Positions 1 through 11,643 of a stretch of DNA of 64,000 bases are shown piece by piece. The DNA comes from Erpetoichthys calabaricus (taxonomy: Eukaryota; Chordata; Cladistia; Polypteriformes; Polypteridae). Where the stretch lies: assembly GCF_900747795.2 (NCBI RefSeq), contig NC_041404.2:102415653-102479652 (forward strand), read 5' to 3'. The notes under the pieces are model-generated. The model had not been told where the DNA came from and searched no databases. It saw nothing but the letters and a program-made list of their open reading frames with translations. The stretch's first letter is position 1, and every line of letters begins with the position of its first letter. The position numbers were made by a program, and so were the translations under genes.

Positions 1-260
1 ACGCTGTGTGTAGAATTCACAATAAAACATGGTGTACGGAAAAAAGAGGAAATGTGCGTATGCACAAAAAAATCCAGATGCATAAATCTGTGCGTTCGCC
101 AACTTTCACATTCTTCCGCTACATAAATCCTGGTCAGCATGAAAAGTAACGCATGTGTACGCGCCTGCTGTCTCGCCCCATCTCCTCCCAGAATTACGCC
201 TCTTTCAATATGCAAATCAATATAAATAGCCCTTAAGCTCAGCGTTCTGTGAAAAGACAA
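1..260. repeat. Interspersed repeat fragment, unclassified (MITE-like)
   Basis: The segment contains self-complementary motifs such as GTGCGTATGCAC and AT-rich spacers. Similar motifs (GTGCATAAGCACC, TTATACATGAGACC) occur in reverse arrangement at about 3630-3800. The two stretches may be halves of one DNA-transposon-like element split by the LTR element between them. The family is not recognised with certainty, and the window edge cuts it. Confidence 0.3.
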
Positions 261-261
261 T

Positions 262-757
262 GGCAAACCGCCCTGGTTGCTTTGGGGACCACGGGAACTG
301 AGCTTGGAAGCTCAACCCTGTAGGGGCCCGTGGTCACCGCCAGGGGGCGCCCCGATGCCTGTGGAACCCTGGCCCTCAGCACTTCTGCCACACCCGGAAG
401 TGCTGGGGGGAAGAATACCAGGGACACCCAGAGTGCTTCCGGGTGCACAGCTGGTACTTCCGCCACACTGGGGAGTGCCGGCGGAAGCTAATCGGGAGGC
501 ACCTGGAGCACATTAGGGTGGGGATAAAAGGAGCCGCCTCCCTCCATTCAATAGCTTGAGTCGGGAGTGGAGAAGGACGGAGCTCGAGAGGAGAGGCAAG
601 GAGGCGGCCTGAAGAGAAAGAGGCATTATAAAGAGGCCTGGACTTTGGGGGAGTTTTGGGGGGTTGTGTGCTTCACTGTAAATAATAGCATGTATAATAA
701 ACGTGTGTTGGGTGAACCATCGCTGTCCGCCTGTCTGTGTCTGGGCTGCTTTCCACA
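262..757 (+). repeat. 5' LTR of non-autonomous LTR element, copy 1
   Basis: It matches 2400-2956 but is about 60 bp shorter near its outer end. It carries a TATA-like GGGATAAAAGG near 518 and a polyadenylation signal AATAAACG near 707. This is the expected U3-R-U5 arrangement. Confidence 0.75.
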
Positions 758-2399
758 CTGGCGTATTCAGCAGGATGCTCTTCCTGGTTCAAGTCGGGCA
801 CCTGGTAAAACAAATAAGTTTGTGGATGGCCCAGCGCAGCAAGGGAGCCCACACCTGGGCCACAGGAGCAGCATGCACACAACTCTGCGAGAGAGACTTA
901 CCCCATGGACCGCAGAAGGGGCGTTTCCCCTGGTGCAGGGAGACAACGACGGGTGCAACTGGAGTGCATTGGGCTCCTACAGGCGTGCCGCCGCTGAAGG
1001 CGCCCAAGACGGCATTGCGTCTAGCGAGGCCACGCCGAGGACGTTTCCTCGGATAGACTGGACCCGGGAGGTAAGTTCCCTGCCCACCGGCAGCTGGCCC
1101 TTGAGGGCCGGATGTGTTTTGTGTGTTGCAGGCAGGGGCTGCCTGGATCCGCATCAGTGGCAGACACGTGCTGATCCACGGCACTTCACTGAAGCGGCGG
1201 CAGCAAGGAGAGCTGCTGAGCAGGAGACGCTGCAGCTCAAAAAGCCGTGCCAGCTGCGGAGCTGCCTGGAGGCTCGTCACTGCACCAGGAGGAGGAGAGA
1301 CAAGATGGCCGCGGACCGGAAGTCCCTCCTCAAGACAGGCAAGAGATTGGACAGTGTGTCTTGTGTGCCCGCCGATGATTGGATGGAGGCGGGACCAAGG
1401 AATGTCCATCTTGAGCCGGGGAAGGACCTGATTGGGCCGAACGAGAAGCCCCACAGGAAGCAGCCGGTGTGTGTGATTGACGGACAGGTAAGTCCCTCAT
1501 TGGCTGACTTTCTGTGCTTGCTGGCGGCTCTGCACGAGCTGGAGGAGTGTCTTCAGGCCGCAGAGTCGCTTTTGCAGGTGTAATGTACCCTCCGAGAGAA
1601 ATTGGAAAAGCTGGAGGGGAAGACAGTCGCGTCCGTGAAGACGCTGCGACAGTGGGTGGATCGGCACAACGTTGGATCCTTTGTGCCGGAGCGGTACGGC
1701 GGGGCAGGTAAGTGGAAACCACCCCGCACAGGATAAGGGAGACCCCACCGAAAAGAACCGTGATATAAATGACCAGATTCAAGTAGGGGGGCTTCCGACA
1801 GTGGAAGCAGCAGTGGGTGCCGGTTGCGTGGTGAGGGGGGAGAGAGCGATGGGGCTGGCAGGACGCGGGCTGATGTGTGCCCCAGGTCCTAGCGCCCTAC
1901 ACCCCGAGCCAGCGCCGGTCTCATGCCGGTCCACAGGGACGCAGACAGGACAGGGTCTATACCTTTCCAATAGGGACACCCAAACCATCACGGCATCCCA
2001 GAGAAAGAGGAGGAATCAAGGGAAGAGAGCCGGTTCCTCCGATAAGGGCAGACGTGAGGCAGGATGCTCACGTCTGGAGAAAGGCCGTCCTCTGCAGAGG
2101 CAGAGGGAAACCCCATGGCCGGCTGAGGTGATGGGGGCGCGTGCGGTCCCATCTGATGTCCCAACACGGGGGGCACGGAGGTCTCGGAAGGGGGGCCGAG
2201 GTGGCAAGCACCAGGGTGCCGGTCAGAGGGGGGAGCGTTGCCCATATTCAAGGCAGAGGGATGCCGAGTGGCGGCGTCAGGGCAACGTCTCCGCCCCTTG
2301 TTCTGTTTTGTGTTTTGCAGGACCGGGCTCTGAAGTGGAGCGTGTCGGCTTCCTGCTGTGGGAGACCTGCCCTCGGGTTCTCAGCTTGTGGTGGGGTAC

Positions 2400-2956
2400 T
2401 GTGGCAAGCGGCTGGGGGTGATACCCAGCCGGGATGCCTGCGAGGACCGGAGGCGAGGGGGTGACCACCCTGGTTGCTTTGGGGATCACGGGAACTGAGC
2501 TTGGAAGCTAAACCCTATAGGGGCCTGTGGTCACCACCAGGGGGCACCCCGATGCCTGTGGAGCCATGGCCCTCAGTACTTCCGCCATACCCGGAAGTGC
2601 TGGGGGGGAAGAAGACCAGGGAGACCCAGAGTGCTTCCGGGTGTGCACCCAGTACTTCCGCCACACTGGGGAGTGCTGGCAGAAGGTAATCGGGAGGCAC
2701 CTGGAGCACATCCAGGTGGGGATAAAAGGGGCCGCCTCCCTCCGTTCGATGGCTTGAGTTGGGAGTGGAGAAGGACGGAGCTCGGGGGGAGAGGCAAAGA
2801 GGCGGCCTGAAGAGAAAGAGGCATTATAAAGAGGCCTGGACTTTGGGGGAGTTTTGGGGGGGTTGTGTGCTTCACTGTAAATAATAGTATGTATAATAAA
2901 CGTGCGTTGGGTGAACCATCACTGTCTGCCTGTCTGTGTCCGGGCTGCTTTCCACA
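2400..2956 (+). repeat. 3' LTR of non-autonomous LTR element, copy 1
   Basis: The repeat is bounded by TGTGGCAAGC and TTTCCACA, which are short inverted ends beginning TG and ending CA. It carries the same GATAAAAGG box and AATAAACG signal as the 5' LTR. Confidence 0.8.
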
Positions 2957-3560
2957 CAATATAGATTATTTAAATGATGTTAACATTTTATCTGTATAAT
3001 GTAATAAACATATTTTGCTGCATTTCATCTTAAAAATGATATCGTCATCATATGTAAATATGTGCGCATATATATCATATATGCGCTTTATAAAGTGGCT
3101 CAGGTTGTGAAATATTATAACTGTATTGCAAGTTTACAGTGAGGTAATTGTACTAATAAGTACAAACAGTTCTACAAGGAGCACTTGATGGACTGATTGA
3201 GTGCATTCTTGTGATGAAACTGTTTCTGAACTGTGAGGTCCGTACAGGAAAGGCTCTGAAGCGTTTGCCATATGGGAGCAGTTAAATAGACAGTGCGCGT
3301 GGCTGAGGCAGCGTGTACTTGATGCTGTATACCGATAATTCTCTTTCCAATCAGCTGCTGAAGAGCTGCGATTCCACACTCAGATACAGTGATATAAATA
3401 CACTGAGTGGTGCAGTGAGAGGAACAACGCTAAAGCATCTATGGTATTTGGAATAGTCTGGACATTCCGTGGACCATTATATTGTTACAAGTTAATTGCA
3501 ATGAGATGCCTTAAACTAATAAACAATATGTGTATTTGTGTATTTGATAAAGCCACGTCA
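2957..3560. other. No gene seen; AT-rich flank and repeat-like sequence
   Basis: About 600 bp without a supported reading frame. Its composition falls from GC-rich LTR sequence to AT-rich. The part from about 3130 to 3420 resembles interspersed fish repeats in texture, but I cannot name the family. Confidence 0.3.
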
Positions 3561-3797
3561 GGGATGTGAATCTAAAAAAGAAAGGGAAACCACATAGGAA
3601 CAGTAGCACTGCTTTGACGCTGGGTGCCACCAGTTTGCAAAACTCTGCGGAGAACTTGTGTACGCCAAGCAGTTAGCTGGAGTGAAAATATGCGTGGCTT
3701 TACGCCAAGTTTAGGTTTTATACATCGCAGTGTGAGCGTGAAAATGGGCTTACGCAACATTTTTGTGCATAAGCACCGTTTATACATGAGACCCCAG
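3561..3797. repeat. Terminal part of an unclassified DNA-transposon-like repeat
   Basis: It contains GTGCATAAGCACC and ends in TTATACATGAGACCCC, a terminus style seen in fish MITEs. A shorter stretch with a similar end (TTTATGCATGAGGCCCC) lies at about 12410-12435. It may be the distal half of the repeat at positions 1-260. Confidence 0.35.
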
Positions 3798-4727
3798 ATG
3801 AAGAGGACTTGCTTATTAATGATAACCTGGAAATAAAAAGATGTGTAGTAAGCTTAACAAGTGTAGAAGAGAAAACTGAAATAGAAAAAGGACTTATAAA
3901 CTACAACTCAGAATGGTTAAGCTTAAAGAAAGTAATAGCGTGGTTCCTTAGGTACAAATAAGTGTTACAGCAACTGAAAGAAGAGAGAAAGGCATTCTAA
4001 TATATGGTCAGTCAATCTGGAAAAGCCCAGAAAGACAAAAAACACTAATAATAGAACATATGAAGGAATACAAATCAGCAATGAAGTTAAAGCCACTTTC
4101 TCTGAAAGATTTGTCTAAAGCAGAAAAGAAACTTATTTGCCTCAGTCAACTACAAGCTTACCCAGAAGAGATTAAAGCCTTTCTCAAAAAAATCACCATG
4201 TAAAGAAAAACAGCAAAATCTACAAACTTGACCCAGTCATACAAGATGAGAGTAGGAGGAAGACTCAACAAAGCTGCTATACCAGATGAAGGTAAACACC
4301 CTGCAATTCTTCACAAACATTCACATATTACCACCTCATTTTACGACATATCCATAAAGAATATGGGCATTGTGGACATGCTAGCCCTGCTGCGCCAGAA
4401 ATATTAGATTCCACAAGCCAATTCAGCTATCAGGAAGATTATTTGAAAGTGTACAACATGTAGAAGATACAATACACAAACAGGTGAGCAAATGATGGCG
4501 GATTTGCCAGTGGTTCGTCTACTCCCTGACCAGCCACCCTTTACCAACGTTGGAGTCGATTAATTTTGGCCCTTTCCAATTAAAAACAGGGCAAAGACTA
4601 ATTAAGAGGTATGGAGTAATCTTCACTTGCCTAACAACAAGAGCCGTACATGTAGAAATTGCATATACTTTGGATCCCGAATCTTGTATCAATGCAATAT
4701 GCCAATTTATTTGCATTGATTTAAAAT
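3798..4727 (+). mobile_element. BEL/Pao LTR retrotransposon, internal pol fragment
   Basis: Translated pieces match the region from RNase H to integrase of BEL/Pao elements. One piece reads like the linker before integrase, and another contains PPFTNVGVD followed by FGPF, then a GVIFTCLTTRAVHVE-type block typical of the integrase core. No LTRs are seen. The fragment is broken and decayed, so it is old. It ends directly against the HECT-like fragment on the opposite strand. Confidence 0.7.
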
Positions 4728-5270
4728 CAATGACTCAGATAATGGAACTCTAAAACACACCCACATGTATGTGCAATTTGCCTTCTCTGGAAGGTCTCTA
4801 TGTGTGAAGTCAATAGTGATATTTTTTTCAAGAAACGGCAGATCCAATGCAAAACCTAACTGCTTCATGTCCAGCGCTCTGAGGTATACAGTTAAATATC
4901 TCTTAATGCTCTTCTCTTATGCATTTGTGTTGACTGGAAACTCCAAAGATTTAATGACTTTTCTTCCAGTTGGCTGCATATTTTCACATACAGAGGAAAG
5001 ATCTTCAAACTGGCTGCTACAGATATGAGTATGCTTGTCCACTGTTCAATTACATATGGTGGTTCTTGAACATGTGTTTTATGAGCCATTTCTTTGAGGA
5101 TTTCATGAAAATTGTTTGCTGTATGAATGTTTCTGCTACTGTAAATGTCCAAGATTTCCAGTAGTTTTTCCTGATAACACTGCCATATTCTGACAGGCCC
5201 ATTTCCAGGATTACTCGTTCAGATTCTACGACATATTTTAAAAAGTTTTGGGTGAGATCACTCTTGTGAC
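4728..5270 (-). pseudogene. HECT-like C-terminal domain fragment (G2E3-like fish family)
   Basis: Read on the minus strand, the segment gives NFHEILKEMAHKTHVQEP, then a linker, then IAHTCGCVLE near the low-coordinate end. From memory, this pairing of an 'AHK..VQ.P' block with a terminal 'AHTCGC.LE' block is typical of the C-terminal ubiquitin-ligase-like region of an expanded fish family annotated as G2E3-like. The reading frame is interrupted by in-frame stops and frame changes, including a stop after the ALRDI stretch near 4892. No start or upstream exons are seen. It could be a decayed exon of a host paralogue or a passenger in a repeat. Family assignment is from recollection only. Confidence 0.4.
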
Positions 5271-6188
5271 CAGTGTCGCCACTGGTTACATGCCCATAAT
5301 GGTTGCCTTAAAGGTGGTGATCGTTGCTCATATGCAGTTCAGTAGTTCCTCTGCTCTGTTTTTCCCTCCTTATACTCTTAACTGCGAGCTGTCACTCTGT
5401 TAAACAGTAAACCCATGTCAAAGAAACACAGTTGCCCTTCAGAAACTCCCTCTTAAACAGTATTTCAATGAGAAACGAACACACTCTTACCTGTCCCTTT
5501 TACCGAGACCCAGCCAACCTAATGGTTCACTCTACTGTCCTCTCTCCCTCAGACTGCGTCTGCTTCAGTCACTGCTTACGAGCTGTTGTGCCCGCTTGAT
5601 GAGGAGGAGTTTATGTTATTTTGACTTGGAGATGGGAGCTGGGCTGCCATGTTTGACAGCTACAACCTGTGTGCTTTTCTGCTGTTGACAAACCCCTGTA
5701 TTGAGACAGATGAAACTGGGAATAAGAGGAATACGAGACTGTGTTACTTCCTCAGAAATGTAAAGGTTGAAACTTTAAAGTTTGGACTACCATATCAGTC
5801 TCTAGTCCCTGGCCCTTCTTGGTTAAGAAGAGAAATGCCCTTTTCCGCAGGTTTTGATCAACTACAAAGCACCTACTCCTATACTAGAATGAGAGGGGCT
5901 GGTAGCAAAAAGAGTAGATCAGGAAACCGCCTTGGAAATTGAAACCGATCTGTCCAGTGAGGAATTCCTAAACAGCTGTCTGGTCCTTCAACCTCTTAAG
6001 AATGAAGCTGCTGCTCTGGCCCCTCTAGAGACATTGGCTGGTGAGAAGACAATTTGTGTGCTTGCAATGAGCCAAACGCTCCCTAGAGTTTGCATTTAAA
6101 CAAGCTCATGCCGCCAATGATTCCTAATGTAAGGAGCGTGAGACACCTAGCTTCAAAACTGTGCACTTTTTGGTTAAAAGCACTTCCT
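5271..6188. other. No gene seen
   Basis: About 900 bp of mixed composition. The longest open stretch (about 5649-5942, plus strand) has no recognisable domain. Upstream minus-strand sequence to about 5400 might continue the HECT-like fragment, but I cannot follow it. Confidence 0.3.
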
Positions 6189-7609
6189 CTTTTTTTTTTA
6201 AAAAAAAAAGATTTTATTAATTTTGTTAAAATCAAATGACATTTCATATAAGCAAGTCAAGTTAAACAAAACTATGTTTGAAATAAATCAACCCCACCCC
6301 CACCCCCCACCCATAAGAAAGAGGTAGGCCAGCAGAGTAAAACTCTAATAATAGTAAAAATATGTAAATAAATAACTGAATCAAAATAAAATAAATAGGA
6401 TAAAAAAGAGGGAGAGAATATACTTCCTCAATTTAAATTCTTATTCTAAAATGTTATTGATTAGATCCTGCCAAGTTCTGAAAAGGTTTTGTACAGATCC
6501 TCTAAGTGAGAATTAGCTTTTTTCCAATTCTAGATAATATATAACAGCAACTTTATTTAACTAACTTAAAAGAGGTGAGTTAGCATTCTTCCAGTTGAGC
6601 AAGATAAGTCTATGTGCCAATAGTGTAGTAAAGGCAATTACAGTTTGTTTGTCCTTCTCCACTTTAAGCCCATCTGGAAGTACACTAAACACAGCTGTCA
6701 ATAGATTAGGAGGGATTGTGATACCAAGGCTCTCTGAAAGGCATTTAAAGATTTTGGTTCCAAATGATTTTAATTTGGTGCAGGCCCAAAACATATGGCC
6801 CAATGAGGCTGGAATGTGATTGCAACGTTTGCTGGTTGTATCTTTCCCTGGAAACATTTTGGAAAATTTTAAATGAGAGAGATGTGCTTGATATATTAAG
6901 TTGAATAATTGTATGCTTTGCACATATGCTGCTCGAGTGAATTCTGCGCATTGCTACCTTACACTCAGTTTCTGAGATGTTGAGTGAGAGATCCTTTTCC
7001 CACTGTACTCTGGGATCTTTGCAAGGGAGGGACTTTAAAATGTTTTATATATATTACGGAAATGCCGTCTAAGTCCTCAAGAGAGATCAATATTTTTTTC
7101 TGGAATACAGGTAGGTGGGAGGTGAGGGAAATTGGGCAGGTTTTAATCCCAGCTGTTATCCAGACATTAAAATCTGCATATGTTTGAGAGGGTGGAAAAA
7201 GGTGGTTATCATGTAGAGGTACCACAGATAAAAACTTCTCAATCTCGAAGTGCTTCCTATATTGGTTCCATATTCTGAGTGAATGAAGGACAATTTGGTT
7301 GTTAGTATACTGTGATAAAGAAGTAGTGCAGGATTTTATTTCTGTTGGCGGACCAAGCTTTTGTGTATTTGTTTATTTGTTTCAATGTTCAGGGGGGTAT
7401 TTTTCGTACGTGGATTAGTTGTTTAGCTGGATGTAATTGTTGACGATTTGGCCTGATCCTGGATCTGTCGGTTTTTTGAAGCTCTTGCTGGAAGTGTTGT
7501 TATAGCAACACATCCTAATCCTCAAACCTGTTCGGAGCAGGTTTGTTCTACGTAAACAAGGATTAGTTTACACACGTAATCAGTGACAGTGCGTGGAAGT
7601 CATCCAGTC

Positions 7610-8155
7610 ATGGCTTCGCCGTTCATGAATGAGCGACCAATAGATATTGGTGCGCAAATTATACGAAAAGAATTTCATATAGAGAGGGTTTTGCGCGATC
7701 GGCAAGATCCTTTATTGCTCCTGGAGGAAATTCTTTTCGAAAGATACCGCTTTAGCCGAGGGGGAATATTGTACCTCAAAGATTTATTAGCACCTTATAT
7801 TCAAAGTAAAACTAGGTGAAGTCGGGCTCTCACAACCACACAGACAGTATGCATTGTTTTGATGTTTTTTACAAGCGGCACTTTTTTATATACTGTAGGC
7901 GATGCGGAAAATCAAACTAAAAGTGCAGTTTGCCAGGCAATTCATAAAGTCTGTTTGGCTCTGAAATATTTCCTTCAGGTTTTCATAGTGTTTCCTGGAC
8001 ACCTGCGTGTGCAGACAATAAAAGAGGCATTTCATGCTATTGCAGGTAGGTAATACATAGGCTAAAACACCCACAGTTCCATGAAGAATCTCAATCAGCC
8101 TAACATTCTCATTACCAGGATTTCCAAATGTGATTGGGGCACATGGGACTGATCA
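7610..8155 (+). pseudogene. HARBI1-like transposase, N-terminal half only
   Basis: The first ATG context begins MASPFMNE, and the open part continues through ILFERYRFSRGGILYLKDLL. This matches the N-terminal helical region of PIF/Harbinger nucleases (HARBI1 family). A second block, GDAEN...AVCQAIHKVCLALK...FPGH, follows from 7890 in another frame. Sequence equivalent to the region of the first catalytic Asp is reached near 8125 (PNVIGAHGTD in place of the usual IDGTH-type motif), then homology stops. The enzyme would normally cut and join DNA. This copy lacks most of the DDE domain and is frame-shifted, so it is not functional. Confidence 0.8.
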
Positions 8156-8955
8156 GACTGGAGTTTGATCAAACATTATTTGGAAAATGTACCTCTCCTC
8201 CTGATGAATAATCAGACACAGTGTCTTCATCAAATATTTGACCTTCGTCAATATCTCGTTGGTCAGACACAGGTTCAAGGGATATGACATTCCCTGCAAC
8301 TGACCCAACAAAAAACGGCTATATGGAACGTACCTATGGCACACATGGAGGACAAATATGCAATGACCATCCATTACCTAAAATGAAGTGACCACTGCAT
8401 CCTGCCACTGGTTCTGAGGCGGAGCTTCCCCCTGGAATGCCCTCAGAAACAGGGCAATGGGCATTTTGCTGGAGAGCCAACTCTTCTCTAGGGGTTAGGT
8501 CTGGACCGCGTGGACCTCCACCTGTTTTTTGCTTGTCTGCCTTCTTATTAGCTTTAAAATTTATGTTTTTTATATTATATATGATTATTTATGTCAACAA
8601 TTCTTTAAATAGTTATATACTAATATTTACCAGTTTGAAGTATATTCTTTTACTTCACTTTAACCTGTTCCCATGTTCTCCTTGTGCTCATGTTTGATCT
8701 GGAATTATGACATATTAAATAATAATTAATCTAACACATAGGAAATGAAACGCTGCATTCAGTAAGTACAATGCACACTACTTAGTGTTTAATTTGGCGG
8801 CCACTTATTGCCAGCCATCTTTTCTGGTCTGGGCTGCTTTTGCAGTGTTACCCCTTGTGCATATTAAATCTTGAAATTCTTCATGTCCTTCGAATAAAAG
8901 GTCTTGCACCGCGTGTGTGAAAAAAAAATGCTCCGTTCTTTCATCATTTTGTTAC
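8156..8955 (-). pseudogene. Myb/SANT-like Harbinger accessory protein remnant
   Basis: On the minus strand the sequence resembles the DNA-binding accessory protein of Harbinger transposons. It begins with a head matching 14785-14967, followed by a KRTW-like motif (disrupted) and then a segment reading TREEL/PREELALQQNAHCPVSE. Relative to copy B it has about 140 extra bases near 8520-8670. That extra sequence keeps protein-like lysine-rich residues at one edge, so copy B more likely lost it. Frames are broken. Confidence 0.6.
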
Positions 8956-11255
8956 AGCCTATCAAAGACTTGCTGATCATGTTTTCTAGACTCAATATAT
9001 ATGGGCTTTTCACTCAGCACGGGCGTGCGCATTCATCTCGTATGATTAGATCCAGCTCGAATAATCTAATACACGGCTGCGTTTGAAAAACCGACCTATC
9101 CCGGATGAATGTCACCGGCATTAACTTATCCAAGATGAGGCTCCTGATCTCGGATGATTTAAGCAACGTACGAAAAATACCCCCTAGGATTTTATAACTT
9201 GTATATTTGCCGACCCAGTTATAAAGTTGAAATTTAGGAAGAGCCATGCAATGCCTTGGCTTTAGGTCATTGCAGGGTCACCCTTTGGATGCACGGATGT
9301 TTTGAATTCCAAGTAAATGAGGTTATGATCAAATCTACTTTCTTAAAAAAAATTGTTAATGTATATGGGGATTTCTTGAAATAGAAACAGAAGCTTAGGA
9401 ATGATATTCAATTTGACAGTGTTAATTCTCCCTGCTAAATTAAGATGGAAGGCAGACTATTTATACATGTCTTGTTTTACTTGTGATGTTTACCCCTAGG
9501 CATTTAAACTGATCTGTGATTATAAATGGGAAGGTGTCCAAACTAATGTTGTGAGCTATAAATTCACTGTAAAAAGCACACGTTCATTCAAATTGCTGAG
9601 TCCAGATATCTTTTGAAATTCTTCTAGCGCTGTTAGGGCTGCAGGCACATAATTTTGTGGATCTGATATATATACAGTATATATAGTACCATCTCATCTG
9701 CATATAGTGATATTTTCTATATTTTCTTCTCTGATAATCCCCTTTATCTCAGATGCATTTCGAAAGTGAACAGCCAATGACTCAATGGCAATTGCAAATT
9801 GTAGAGGGGGCATCCTTGTCTAGTACAATGTTCTACTTTGAAGTAGTCAGAAATTATGTTGTTAATACAAACTGAAGCTTCTAGACTGGTATACAGTAAT
9901 TTGATCCATGCACATATGTTCAGGCCAAACCCAAATTTGTGCAATGTGGTGAATAAGTAATTCCATTCCACCATATCAAATGCTTTATCTGCATCCAAAG
10001 ATAACAAGACCTCCACAGTGTTAGACTTTATGGGAGAATATATTATATAAAACAGGCATTGAATATTGCAAGCTAAGTGTCTACCTTTAATAAACCCAGT
10101 ATGGTCTTGTGATATTACCGAAGGAAGCACTTTCTCAGTTCCTCTGGCTAGAACTTTGGAGATTACCTTAATATTGCTATTCAGAAGTGGGATTGGTCTG
10201 TATGATTCATATTGTAATAAGTCCTTATTTTTCTTAGGAATGACAGTGATTCATGCTTGGCGAAAATTTTGAGGTAGAATTTTATTGTCTCTGGGTTCTA
10301 TAAATGTTGCTAATAAAAGGGGAGCTAACTTAATTGAACATTGTTTATAAAATTCAGCCCGGTAACCATCAGGACCTGCTGCTTTCCCAATCTGAAGTGA
10401 GTTTATAGCATCTAGTAATTCTGAGAATGTGAGATTCTTCTCACCAATTCTTCTGCACCAAGAGTATGTAGCTGTGGTATCTGTAATGCATCAAAAATGC
10501 ATTAGATTGTGTCTTGTCTTCTTTAAACTGAGTAGAATATAAGGACTTTTAGTAGTTTTTAAATTTGTACATTATAGTTTTATGTTCAATAATTTTATTT
10601 TGTTTGTGTTGGTAATTACTGATATTGCAGTGCGAACTTCCTGCTTGTGGATTTGTTGAACTAAGATCTTATTGGCCTTCTCTCCGTGTTCATAGTAATA
10701 ATGACACAATTTTAAAATGAGTTGTTCCATTTCTTTTGTTGTCAAGAGTTGTGAAAGCAAAGTCTGTCTTTTCCTATAAAGTGCCTCATTTGGAGACCTA
10801 GCATGTTCTTGATCTATTCTGGTAATTTCACTGATTAACTCTGATGTCTTCTTGTTTTCTGAACTATTTTTGTGGGAGAGATATGAAATAATCTGTCCTC
10901 TTAAAAATGCCTTCAAAGTTTCTCAGAGTATTCCTGCAGAGACTTTGGAGGATGCATTTGTGTCTAAAAAAATCGATTTGCTTGGATTTTCTGTACAGTT
11001 CTCGTCAGCTAATAACAGGTTGTTAAGACACCAGCTGTGCAATGAGTATATGGGACATAGTGATTTGAGCTCCATGATCAGAGGGGCATGGTCAGAGATA
11101 ACAATAGCATTGTACTTGCAAGATTTGATCGTGGGCAAAAAATTGTTACCTATAAAGAAATAATCAATTCTTGAATAACAATGATGTACTGGTTAGAAGA
11201 AGGAATATGGATTTAGAAATCTCCATGGGTCTGATAAGTTAAGGTCAATTACAAA

Positions 11256-11365
11256 CTGTGTGCTTCCCGGGTACTCCCTGCGTGGAGTTTGCATGTTCTC
11301 TCCGTGTCTGCGTGAATCTCATTGTACCATACAATAACAATAAAGGAATTCAATTCAATAGAAGA
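11256..11365 (+). repeat. LINE/SINE 3'-end fragment
   Basis: It contains GGGTACTCCCTGCGTGGAG and GCATGTTCTCTCCGTGTCTG, followed by a tail ending AACAATAAAGGAATTCAATTC. This combination is a very common fish and amphibian retroposon tail. It is 5'-truncated. Confidence 0.5.
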
Positions 11366-11539
11366 GCGCGCATATTTATAGATGATGAAGACTGGCTTCT
11401 AAGTCGAATTAGATTTCCAGGCGCTATCTTCCTGGAGCTCTTGATATAATTTTTCAGATGAAATGCAGTATATATATTACATTATACAGATAAATTTTTA
11501 AGTTCATTTAAATAATGTGTACTGTTATTAAATGTGTGG

Positions 11540-11643
11540 ACAGCGGTAGTGATGAACTGGCGCCCTGTTCAGGGATTGTTCCTGCCTTGCGCTGTATTTT
11601 CTTCCTGGGACTGGCGCGACCCTGGATGGACAGATGGATGGAA
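11540..11643 (+). repeat. LINE/SINE tail fragment with (GGAT)n end
   Basis: The motifs GAACTGGCGCCCTGTTCAGG and TTCCTGCCTTGCGCTGT lead into a GGATGGACAGATGGATGG tail. The reverse-oriented copy at 12957-13112 shares these motifs. Confidence 0.5.

Larger units (their letters stand above)
262..2956 (+). mobile_element. Non-autonomous LTR retrotransposon, copy 1
   Basis: Two direct repeats of about 500 and 557 bp flank a GC-rich 1.6-kb interior. The 3' repeat runs from TGTGGCAAGC to TTTCCACA. A primer-binding-like TGGCGTATTCAGCAGGATGC lies just after the 5' repeat. The interior contains no recognisable protease, reverse transcriptase or integrase, so the element must have been mobilised in trans. 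A possible 4-bp target duplication (CAAT) flanks it. A related copy lies at 53907-56837. The repeats differ by several percent by eye, so insertion is not very recent. It looks broken. Confidence 0.75.
7392..9186 (+). mobile_element. PIF/Harbinger DNA transposon, internally deleted, copy A
   Basis: Terminal inverted repeats GGGGGTATTTTTCGTACGT (left) and ACGTACGAAAAATACCCCC (right) flank the element. A near-matching 3-bp target site (CAG left, TAG right) sits at the ends, as expected for Harbinger. Flanking LINE sequence joins cleanly across it. The interior has a transposase N-terminal half reading rightwards and a Myb/SANT-like accessory gene reading leftwards. The catalytic centre of the transposase is missing. 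The internal junction is the same as in the copy at 14580-16160. Confidence 0.88.
6189..11243 (-). mobile_element. L1-like (Tx1-type) LINE, 5'-truncated, copy A
   Basis: This is the minus-strand counterpart of the LINE at 38815-44822. Matching blocks include the C-terminal zinc-knuckle-like region (ERCN/KRCN, HMFWACTKL) at 6561-6923, reverse transcriptase around 9744-10130 (ending GTRQGCPL-like), and endonuclease and linker pieces to 11138. It starts at a T9 run at 6191-6199 (poly-A on the minus strand). The 5' end is lost at about 11243, inside the endonuclease. A Harbinger element at 7392-9186 splits it. Homologous LINE sequence resumes on the other side, so the LINE predates that insertion. 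The frame is broken many times. Confidence 0.85.

Noticed and set aside
567-1583. Long plus-strand open frame of 338 codons, taken as a possible host gene
   Set aside because: It starts inside the 5' LTR and runs into the GC-rich interior of the non-autonomous LTR element; GC-rich sequence lacks stops by chance and no domain is visible.
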